From NCBI GenBank assembly GCA_017452335.1, contig JAFTMP010000114.1, positions 1 through 12,833 on the forward strand: a stretch of 12,833 nucleotides of DNA. The letters are read 5' to 3'. A model generated the notes under the pieces. That model made no database searches. It was not told the origin of the DNA and saw only the letters and a list, made by a program, of their open reading frames with translations. Positions 1 through 5,937 of the stretch are shown here, in pieces (within the stretch, counting starts at the first letter, position 1; every line of letters starts with the position of its first letter). The translations under genes and the position numbers were made by a program. Source of the DNA: Clostridia bacterium. GTDB taxonomy: Bacteria; Bacillota; Clostridia; Oscillospirales; CAG-272.

Positions 1-1617
1 ATCACCGTTGAAAGAATCTCCTGCTCTCACGAGCAGATCAAGTTGATCGAAGGGGAAACGCTGCAGCTTTCCTTTGAGGTGCTTCCCGAAAATGCAGAGA
101 ACAAGGAGCTTTTGTTTTCTGTGGAGCCTGCAGAAATTGCAAGCTATGAAAATGGGGTGCTGACGGCGCTGAAGAGCGGTACTGCAGTACTGCGGGTATC
201 TTCTGCCGATGAAGGAACTGCGGTTTTGGAGCTTCCCATTGAGATCGCGGCGTATGTTCCCGTGACGGAACTGCGTCTTGACCCTGTAGAGCTGACTCTT
301 GCGGTGGAGGAAAGCTGTACGATCACCTGTACGGTGCTTCCCGAAAACGCCACCAAGCCGCAGGTTACCTGGCAGGTGCATGATCCTTCCGTTGTGCGCT
401 TTGAAAACGGGACGCTCACTGCGCTGAAGCAGGGAACCACCCTCTTGACGGCGCAAAGCACTGCCGGATGTGTATCGGCTTCTCTGCAGATCACCGTTAC
501 CCCCCATGAAAATCACCGTATGGGCAAGTGGGAGGTCGTCTTCCCCGCAAGCTGTACCGAGGTAGGCATGCAGATCCGCTATTGCGAGGTCTGCCATACC
601 GATTATTACGAATATGAGGCAATTGACGTGTTGGCGCATGAATACGGTGAGATCGTTACGTTGAAAGCCCCTACTAAGGAGGAAAACGGACTGGGTGAGA
701 AGACCTGCGCCGTCTGTCAGGGGAAAGAAGAGCTGGTGCTTCGTGTTACGGAAAATGAGATTTCGTACGGTAAATTGGGCGACGAAATAGAATATTCGCT
801 CTATTCAGACGGAGAACTGTATATCAGAGGTGACGGACAGTTTTATCAGTGGGATTCACAGCAGGCATCTCCCCTGCGCTCCTTGCAGGGCGTGAAGAAG
901 GTGTTCTTTTGCGGAAACGTGGAGCTGATCTCCGATAACTCCTTTGAAGGATTGAAGGAGCTGGAGCAGGTCGTTTTTAAAGAAGGACTCAAAATGATCG
1001 GTAACAGAGCCTTTTACGGCTGCGGTTCCTTGAAAGACTTAGCGCTTCCAAAGACATTGCAGTTTGTAGGCAGTGCGGCATTTGCGGGATGTGCCCGGAT
1101 CACCTCTGTGGAATTTTCCTCTGCTCTTCTGGGTCTTGGTCAATCGGCTTTTGAAGGATGCAAAGCACTGGAAACCGTGGTGATCGGAGAAAACGTGACC
1201 TCCATTGGTTCCCGCACCTTTGCGGAATGTGTTTCTTTGACCGATCTGACGCTTCGGTGCACGAATTTGAAAGAGATCCTTTCGGAAACCTTCTTGAATT
1301 GCCGTTCCCTAAAGGTGCTCACACTGCCTGAATGTGTACAAACGGTGGAACGCTCCGCTTTTGCAGGCTGTACCGCTTTAAAGCAGGCAGAGCTGTCCGG
1401 ATGCACCGGTATTAAGGAGGAGGCGTTTAGCGGATGCACGGCGCTTGAGGAGCTATCCTTTACGAAAGCACTCGTCTCTATATGGGAGGGCGCCTTTGAG
1501 GGATGCACGGCGCTTAAAACGGTACGGTACAGTGGGGATGAGCAGTATTTCAATACCCACGTTTTGGTCAGAACAGGCAATGAGGAATTGGAGGGCAAGT
1601 GGCTTTTCAATGCTTGA
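1..1617 (+). CDS. Surface protein with BIG2 Ig-like domains and BspA-type leucine-rich repeats (5' end outside window)
   Basis: The frame is open from base 1 to the TGA at 1615-1617, so the N-terminus lies outside the window; 538 residues are visible. Residues 1-83 are the rest of one BIG2-type Ig-like domain and 85-168 a second (pattern L..G..Y/F-E-N-G-x-L-T-A-L-K-x-G in both). Residues 170-250 carry two Cys pairs, CEVC (195/198) and CAVC (236/239), in a short segment of a kind common in gut Firmicutes surface proteins. Residues about 260-310 form the usual cap before LRR_5 repeats. Nine BspA-type repeats follow (A-F-x-G-C-x-x-L, residues 314-505, about 23 residues each). The end resembles the usual terminal cap of BspA-like proteins. 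There is no LPXTG motif or C-terminal membrane segment, so surface attachment must come from the missing part or another mechanism. Adhesion or ligand binding is the usual inferred role; the ligand is unknown. Confidence 0.86.
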   Translation: MTVERISCSHEQIKLIEGETLQLSFEVLPENAENKELLFSVEPAEIASYENGVLTALKSGTAVLRVSSADEGTAVLELPIEIAAYVPVTELRLDPVELTLAVEESCTITCTVLPENATKPQVTWQVHDPSVVRFENGTLTALKQGTTLLTAQSTAGCVSASLQITVTPHENHRMGKWEVVFPASCTEVGMQIRYCEVCHTDYYEYEAIDVLAHEYGEIVTLKAPTKEENGLGEKTCAVCQGKEELVLRVTENEISYGKLGDEIEYSLYSDGELYIRGDGQFYQWDSQQASPLRSLQGVKKVFFCGNVELISDNSFEGLKELEQVVFKEGLKMIGNRAFYGCGSLKDLALPKTLQFVGSAAFAGCARITSVEFSSALLGLGQSAFEGCKALETVVIGENVTSIGSRTFAECVSLTDLTLRCTNLKEILSETFLNCRSLKVLTLPECVQTVERSAFAGCTALKQAELSGCTGIKEEAFSGCTALEELSFTKALVSIWEGAFEGCTALKTVRYSGDEQYFNTHVLVRTGNEELEGKWLFNA

Positions 1618-1645
1618 GCCAAATTGCATTTGATTATAGTAAGTT

Positions 1646-1681
1646 AAAAGGGACTGTCTGTAAAAAGGCAGTTCCTTTTTT
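1646..1681 (+). terminator. Intrinsic terminator after the BIG2/LRR gene
   Basis: GGGACTGTC (1650-1658) pairs with GGCAGTTCC (1667-1675) across an 8-base loop, with two G-T wobbles. AAAA before the stem faces the T-run that follows (1676-1682, broken only by the hairpin base). It lies 28 bases after the stop codon, on the coding strand. Confidence 0.85.
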
Positions 1682-1708
1682 GTCATCCCGATGTAAAATG
1701 AATATACT
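1680..1708 (+). promoter_or_regulatory. Sigma-A type promoter for the DUF3343 / desulfurase pair
   Basis: TTGTCA (1680-1685) and TATACT (1703-1708) are separated by 17 bases, each one base from consensus. The -35 box overlaps the T tract of the preceding terminator, so one unit ends and the next begins with almost no gap. The predicted start, near 1715, gives a leader of roughly 65-90 bases before the DUF3343 start. The leader holds an imperfect hairpin, GGGAGC (1714-1719) with GCGTCCC (1731-1737). Confidence 0.6.
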
Positions 1709-1803
1709 GTAAAGGGAGCATCCATAAAAAGCGTCCCAAAAATGTATGTTTGGAAAGTGTGCAGTGAACACATTTTCAAATGAAAGGAACGGTTGCGAAA
1801 AGG

Positions 1804-2037
1804 ATGAATAAGGCAAACGAAAGAAAATGCATCATCGCCATGTCATCAATGACCTATGCCATGCGCGGGGAGACGTTGCTGAACAATAATCGGTTATATA
1901 CCCGTGTGATCAAGCTGCCCAAGGGGAGCACGCCGAAGGGCTGCGGATACGGGTTGGAGCTTTCATGCTCCTTTTTAGAGCGCGCGGTGCAGATGCTGGA
2001 GCATGCGGGGATCAAGCACGGGATCGTGTTGAGATAA
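1804..2037 (+). CDS. DUF3343 family protein (putative Se/S carrier-like)
   Basis: A small cytoplasmic protein of 77 residues. The hallmark is a central K-G-S-T-P-K-G-C-G-Y-G-L-E-L-S-C segment with Cys47 and Cys55, followed by a helix and a terminal H-A-G-I-x-H-G-I strand, as in DUF3343 proteins described as putative Se/S carrier-like. Such proteins often sit beside cysteine-desulfurase/selenocysteine-lyase-like enzymes and selenium genes, and here the next gene is such an enzyme. A sulfur- or selenium-handling role is inferred from family and neighbour only. The start is uncertain: ATG 1804 has AAAGGA (1783-1788) 15 bases upstream, a long spacing; ATG 1780 is in frame and would add 8 residues but has no ribosome site. 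There is no in-frame TGA, so it is not itself a selenoprotein. Confidence 0.8.
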   Translation: MNKANERKCIIAMSSMTYAMRGETLLNNNRLYTRVIKLPKGSTPKGCGYGLELSCSFLERAVQMLEHAGIKHGIVLR

Positions 2038-2044
2038 AGGGATG

Positions 2045-2076
2045 CAAGACGGTTGTTCCTTGCGGTAACCGTCTTG
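2045..2076 (+). promoter_or_regulatory. Perfect 10-bp hairpin between the DUF3343 and desulfurase genes
   Basis: CAAGACGGTT (2045-2054) is the exact inverse of AACCGTCTTG (2067-2076), with a 12-base loop, 7 bases after the DUF3343 stop. No T tract follows (TATTCCGG), so it does not look like a normal intrinsic terminator. It may be an attenuator, an RNA-processing site or a 3'-end protecting structure. No promoter is evident between it and the next gene. Confidence 0.55.
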
Positions 2077-2122
2077 TATTCCGGCGAAGAGCCAAGCACA
2101 GGGCTTTATGTGCGTGTTGAAG

Positions 2123-2128
2123 AAAGGA
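2123..2128 (+). promoter_or_regulatory. Ribosome binding site of the desulfurase-family gene
   Basis: AAAGGA lies 7 bases before ATG 2136 and fixes that start. The encoded N-terminus begins directly with the I-Y-F-D-N-G-A-T-T strand typical of this short-N-terminus subfamily. Confidence 0.75.
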
Positions 2129-2135
2129 CTAAGGG

Positions 2136-3308
2136 ATGATTTATTTTGATAACGGCGCCACGACCCTGCCCAAGCCCGATGGGGTGTTTAGGGCTGTGCG
2201 CCACGCAATGGGGTTGGGAAATCCGGGACGTGGGGGACACAACCTTTCTCTTCAAGGTGCACGGCTGCTATACAGCGTGAGAGAACACTTTTGTACCCAT
2301 TTTTCAGCGCCTTCGCCCAATCACGTTTGCTTTTTTTACAGTGCCACCGAGGCGCTGAATCGGGTGATGAAGAGCGTCCTTTACCAAGGGGGCACGGTAC
2401 TCATTTCCGACATGGAGCACAACGCGGTGCGCAGACCGGCACTGTCTTTGGCGCGCCGGGGCGGCACAGTGTGCTATTTTAAAGGGCATGGCAGGGAAGA
2501 GGAGATAGTGTCCTCCTTTGGTGCAGCGGTAAAGGAGGCGCATCGGGCAGGGCGGGACGTAAAGCTGGCAGTGTTTTTGCATACATCCAATATCTGCAGA
2601 CAAACGCTTCCCGTTAAAAAACTCACAGACCTTTGCAGAAAAAATGAAATCCTGTCCCTGGTAGACTGTGCACAGGCGGCAGGGCATCTGCCTCTGCATC
2701 TACAGGATCTGGGGGCAGATGGATTGTGCATGCCTTCACACAAGGGATTGTTTGGTATTGCAGGAGCGGGTGTTTTGCTCTGCTCACCAAAGTTGAAGGA
2801 TACGCTTGAACAGGTTCCCACGCTGGTGCAGGGCGGTGCGGGCAGTGCTTCCTTGGAGGAGGATATGCCACTGTTTTTGCCCGAACGATTGGAAGCGGGC
2901 ACGCCGGGGCTTCCTGCCATTGCATCCATGGGCGCAGGGCTGTCCTTTATTGAAAAGCGAGGATACGAGCAGATCAGTGGGCAACTATCAATGCTTTACA
3001 AGCATTGCGCAGATCGCCTAATGCACATTCAAGGAATCACCCTGCAGGCATCGGAGCTTCGGGGGATCGGACCGCTGCTGTTTACAGCCGATCACATGGA
3101 CAACGCCGTCCTATCCGATGCGCTCTCTGCCCGCGGGGTGTGCGTAAGAGAGGGACTGCATTGCGCGCCCCTTGCCCACGACAGCATCGGTACGGGAAGG
3201 GACGGAGGCATCCGCGTCAGCTTTTCGGTTTTTAATACGACGGCGCAGATTGACCGCTTTGTCTGCATCCTGAAAGAGGAGCTTTGCGCGGCAGGTGCAT
3301 GCAGGTGA
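2136..3308 (+). CDS. Cysteine desulfurase family protein (class V aminotransferase fold, EF2568-type)
   Basis: A cytoplasmic PLP enzyme of 390 aa, typical for the family. It starts at once with the Y-F-D-N-G-A-T-T substrate-loop motif. His95 (D-M-E-H-N), Asp177 and Gln180 (V-D-C-A-Q) are PLP-contact positions; Lys203 in S-H-K-G-L-F-G should form the Schiff base; Cys343 in R-E-G-L-H-C-A-P is in the position of the sulfur-accepting catalytic Cys. The family removes S or Se from cysteine or selenocysteine and hands it to a carrier. The layout fits the TIGR01977-type subfamily, often found near DUF3343 and selenium genes, and DUF3343 precedes it here. No selD, selenium-hydroxylase or Fe-S scaffold gene is visible, so sulfur versus selenium is undecided. 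It probably shares the promoter at 1680, unless the hairpin at 2045 separates them. It ends at the convergent terminator at 3323. Confidence 0.9.
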   Translation: MIYFDNGATTLPKPDGVFRAVRHAMGLGNPGRGGHNLSLQGARLLYSVREHFCTHFSAPSPNHVCFFYSATEALNRVMKSVLYQGGTVLISDMEHNAVRRPALSLARRGGTVCYFKGHGREEEIVSSFGAAVKEAHRAGRDVKLAVFLHTSNICRQTLPVKKLTDLCRKNEILSLVDCAQAAGHLPLHLQDLGADGLCMPSHKGLFGIAGAGVLLCSPKLKDTLEQVPTLVQGGAGSASLEEDMPLFLPERLEAGTPGLPAIASMGAGLSFIEKRGYEQISGQLSMLYKHCADRLMHIQGITLQASELRGIGPLLFTADHMDNAVLSDALSARGVCVREGLHCAPLAHDSIGTGRDGGIRVSFSVFNTTAQIDRFVCILKEELCAAGACR

Positions 3309-3322
3309 GTCTGCGAAAAAGC

Positions 3323-3360
3323 ACAGAGCCATCCGGCTTTTGCCGGATGGCTCTGTTTTA
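3323..3360. terminator. Strong bidirectional terminator between convergent genes
   Basis: A GC-rich 15-bp perfect stem, ACAGAGCCATCCGGC (3323-3337) with its inverse (3342-3356) and a 4-base loop. On the + strand it is followed by T-T-T-T-A, 14 bases after the desulfurase stop. On the - strand the stem is followed by GC-TTTTT (3316-3322 read in reverse), 23 bases beyond the protease stop. One hairpin can end both converging units. Confidence 0.92.
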
Positions 3361-3379
3361 TACGTGGTTTGTGATCAAA

Positions 3380-5785
3380 TTACTTGATGGTTACAACGGT
3401 GAAGGTTGCAGCGGGAGCGCCGTCTTCAGCGTTGAGAACCTTTACTACGTAAGTACCGGCAGCGGTAACGTTTACGGTAGCGCTTACTGCACGGTTTGCA
3501 GCGTCAGCTTCCTGAGATGCAACAACCTTGCCCTCTGCATCGGTAACAACGATGTTTACCTTGGTAACCTTCTTTGCTACGGTTGCGTTTACAGCAAGAC
3601 CGTCAGCGGAAGCGGTTACAGTGGAGGTAACGGTGGTTTCGGTATCAGAGGTTGCAGTCCACTTCATGTCGTCGGTAAGCTCGGTTGCCTTCTTCAAGCA
3701 TACCACGCCGTCAACAACTGCCAGAGCATACTGAGTGCCCTTAGCGGTGGTGATGTACAGGGAGATGGAGCCGTCAGCGTTGTGGGAAACCTTCCAGTTC
3801 TGGGTGGTTGCACGGCTGGTCTCCTGCTCGGGATCGGAGTTCTCAGCGTTGAACTGGGGCTTTGCACCGCTGGTAACGGTTTCAACGATATCCATTACGT
3901 AAGTAGGAGTCTTGGTACCGGACTCGGGTCTCCACAGCAGGTAGCTGTCTCTGGTGGAGTCGTAAGCAACCTTGATCTCCAGAGCGTCAGCAGCCTTATC
4001 AGCTACCTTGAAGGTCATGGAGGATTCCTTAGCCAGGTACTTGCCGGTGCCTACGTTCTGGAAGGTGTAGTTGCCGGAGAGAATGCCCTTAGCGGTTTCG
4101 CCGCCCAGGTCAAATACATAGGTGTTGGTGTTCTTGCTGATGGTTTCAGCGTCGAACTTCAGAGTCTTCAGAACCTCGCCCTTCGCGTTCTTTACAACCA
4201 TGCTCTTAACAGTAACCTTACCGGTCTCGTCAGAGTTCTTAGAGGTTACCTTGATGGACCACTTGTAGTTTTCAATGCCGGTGTTATCGGGCATGCTGTC
4301 AAGCAGTCTCTGGAAGCTTACGGTGTAGTAACCGGTGGTAGCACCGCCGTTTACTTCGCCCTTACCGTTGAGGTAGAAGGTCTCGCCTGCAGCAACGCCG
4401 GAAGCAGCCTTGTAATCGTCGTTGGGACGGTTGCCATAGTAGTAGAACATGTAAGGAGTAGAGCCTACGTAGCGGCCGTAAGCATCGGTTCTGCCCAGCT
4501 CTACGTTCAGTGCGTCTCTGTTGGTGGTTTCGATCTCCAGTTCAGCGTACATACCGGGCATTTCAGCGGTGATGTCGCGGTCCCAGTAGATGAAGCAGAA
4601 CTGATCCAGTGCCCAGTCTCTGGTCATGACCGAGGGAATTTTGAAGTTTTCATGCTCGGAAATGGTGTTTACTGCATCGTAGAACATCCAGGTGTAGCCG
4701 CCGTTGTGCCAGCTGGTACCGTAGGAGTTCTGAATGAGGAATGCACCCTTCATGTACTGATCGGTGGTGCCGGGAACCTTGTATTCGATGTTATCGTCGT
4801 AACCAACGATTGCAACCTGGTGTCCGCCGCCCTTACCGTTTGCGGAGTTGTATGCAGCGTGGGTGATCACAGTGTCGCCCTTCTTAGCAGTACCTGATGC
4901 AGCGGTCAGCTTTTCGGTCTGCCAAGTGGAAGGATAACCACCGGTAACAACAACGTTACCGCATGCAATTGCGTCCTTGATCTTGTAAAGCAGTTCCTTA
5001 CCTGCATCGGAGGTGGTGAACTGTACGCCGATGGTAACGCCATCCTCGGTCTTATCCTTGTTCCAGTAAACGCCGTTGGTATCGGTTACCCAATACTGCT
5101 CATGGTTGGTAAGTCTGTATTCCAGAGCCTGTTCGCCCAGTCCCTGATCCAGCACCCAACGGGTGGTCTGAGTCTGCAGGGTGGTACCTCTCTTGATGAT
5201 GTGTGCCTTCTGGGTGTTCTTTGCGAATGCGTCAACCTTGTTGGTCAGTGCACCATGGTCACGTAAGAACATGTATACAGCACCGGTGGAAGCGCCGGCA
5301 AACTGGAAGGACCACTTGGGAGAGAAGCAGGAATCATAGCTGGTAGCAGGCTTCCAAGTGCTGTTGGGATTGAGCTTGTGCTCATACTGTGCAACAGCGT
5401 TGGTGTACTGCAGGTAGGTGATTGCCTGAGATGCGCAGGAGCCGATCTCGCCCTGGTTGTCAACGGGAGGCAGATAGTCGGTACCTACCAGCGTTGCGCT
5501 TTCGGGAAGAGTGTCTGCAACCTTGTGCTCTTCAACCTTATCATAGGTCAGAGTAACGTTTGTGAAAATGTTGTTGGGGGTGGAGCCGTCGTCATCGGTC
5601 TGAACGTCGGGCTTTACGGGGGTGCTGGGCTTGTTGTTGTTTCCGCCCTCGGTGGGTTTTTCACCGGTGCTGGGGGAATTGGGCTGCTCAGGTGTTCCGC
5701 TGGTGGTCTTGCTGGAGCAAGCTGCCAGAGCAAGAGTGGAAACACACATCAGTGCCGCCAAAATAATTGCGAGAATGCGTTTCAA
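3380..5785 (-). CDS. C1A (papain-like) cysteine protease lipoprotein, copy 1
   Basis: About 801 aa, exported and predicted to be lipid-anchored. The TTG at 5785 is chosen because GGAGG lies 8 bases upstream; an upstream in-frame TTG (5800) would put the GGAGG inside the gene. Basic start, hydrophobic helix and lipobox L-A-A-C (Cys23). Residues 24-75 are a Ser/Thr/Pro/Asn-rich linker. The protease domain (about 95-375) has oxyanion Gln111 (D-N-Q-G), nucleophile Cys117 (I-G-S-C-A), His322 (G-G-H-Q-V-A) and Asn353 (I-Q-N-S-Y-G), the complete C1A set. Residues 393-561 are the FIYWD domain shared with the neighbours, about 572-710 a beta-trefoil-like domain (G-N-Y-T-F-Q-N-V-G-T-G-K-Y-L), and the end an Ig-like strand-rich tail. 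It lacks the insert of copies 2 and 3. No cathepsin-type propeptide motif is seen. It has its own strong promoter. Lys is mostly AAG and codon use looks tighter than in copy 2, suggesting high expression (inference). Surface or host protein cleavage is likely; substrate unknown. Confidence 0.9.
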   Translation of the reverse strand: MKRILAIILAALMCVSTLALAACSSKTTSGTPEQPNSPSTGEKPTEGGNNNKPSTPVKPDVQTDDDGSTPNNIFTNVTLTYDKVEEHKVADTLPESATLVGTDYLPPVDNQGEIGSCASQAITYLQYTNAVAQYEHKLNPNSTWKPATSYDSCFSPKWSFQFAGASTGAVYMFLRDHGALTNKVDAFAKNTQKAHIIKRGTTLQTQTTRWVLDQGLGEQALEYRLTNHEQYWVTDTNGVYWNKDKTEDGVTIGVQFTTSDAGKELLYKIKDAIACGNVVVTGGYPSTWQTEKLTAASGTAKKGDTVITHAAYNSANGKGGGHQVAIVGYDDNIEYKVPGTTDQYMKGAFLIQNSYGTSWHNGGYTWMFYDAVNTISEHENFKIPSVMTRDWALDQFCFIYWDRDITAEMPGMYAELEIETTNRDALNVELGRTDAYGRYVGSTPYMFYYYGNRPNDDYKAASGVAAGETFYLNGKGEVNGGATTGYYTVSFQRLLDSMPDNTGIENYKWSIKVTSKNSDETGKVTVKSMVVKNAKGEVLKTLKFDAETISKNTNTYVFDLGGETAKGILSGNYTFQNVGTGKYLAKESSMTFKVADKAADALEIKVAYDSTRDSYLLWRPESGTKTPTYVMDIVETVTSGAKPQFNAENSDPEQETSRATTQNWKVSHNADGSISLYITTAKGTQYALAVVDGVVCLKKATELTDDMKWTATSDTETTVTSTVTASADGLAVNATVAKKVTKVNIVVTDAEGKVVASQEADAANRAVSATVNVTAAGTYVVKVLNAEDGAPAATFTVVTIK

Positions 5786-5793
5786 TGTTTTTA

Positions 5794-5798
5794 CCTCC
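5794..5798 (-). promoter_or_regulatory. Ribosome binding site deciding the TTG start of protease copy 1
   Basis: GGAGG read on the - strand ends 8 bases before TTG 5785-5783. There is no ATG or GTG at a usable distance. The next codons (K-R-I-L-A-I-I-L) begin a normal signal peptide. Confidence 0.75.
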
Positions 5799-5830
5799 AA
5801 AAAATAGTGCTCCCTTTACGGGTCGGTATT

Positions 5831-5859
5831 AGTATAGTGCTTTTTTTCAAAAAAGTCAA
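5831..5859 (-). promoter_or_regulatory. Consensus sigma-A promoter of protease copy 1
   Basis: On the - strand, TTGACT (5854-5859) and TATACT (5831-5836) are separated by exactly 17 bases. Predicted transcript start near 5824, leader about 40 bases. The spacer is a T6-G-A7 inverted repeat, which may bend the DNA or serve as an operator. Six bases upstream of the -35 box lies a perfect palindrome, CAATGCATTG (5866-5875), followed by GTATAC (5875-5880). Copy 1 can therefore be expressed apart from the murI / copy 2 unit. Confidence 0.82.
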
Positions 5860-5865
5860 GGGGGG

Positions 5866-5875
5866 CAATGCATTG
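5866..5875. promoter_or_regulatory. Palindrome upstream of the copy 1 promoter
   Basis: CAATGCATTG is a perfect 10-base palindrome, centred about 11 bases upstream of the -35 box. The placement would suit an activator site, but a single short palindrome in AT-rich DNA can arise by chance. Confidence 0.25.
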
Positions 5876-5937
5876 TATACAAAATATTTAAATTTTCCGC
5901 CGTTTTTTATCCAATAAATTCCACTTTTTTGAAAAAA

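Noticed and set aside
1140..1622. Open frame on the - strand opposite the LRR tract
   Set aside because: A regular Ser/His/Pro pattern that only mirrors the repeated A-F-x-G-C repeats on the + strand.
1804..2037. DUF3343 gene as a selenoprotein
   Set aside because: There is no in-frame TGA before the natural TAA stop, so no selenocysteine codon.
2304..2929. Overlapping - strand open frames within the desulfurase gene
   Set aside because: The + strand protein has the full set of PLP and catalytic residues; the others show no domain or ribosome site.
3284..4897. Long open frame on the + strand opposite protease copy 1 (537 codons)
   Set aside because: It is rich in Val, Gly, Ser and Cys with no recognisable domain, has no separate ribosome site, and mirrors the codon bias of the clear protease gene on the other strand.
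5786..5800. Upstream TTG as start of protease copy 1
   Set aside because: It would absorb the GGAGG ribosome site into the coding region and has no site of its own.
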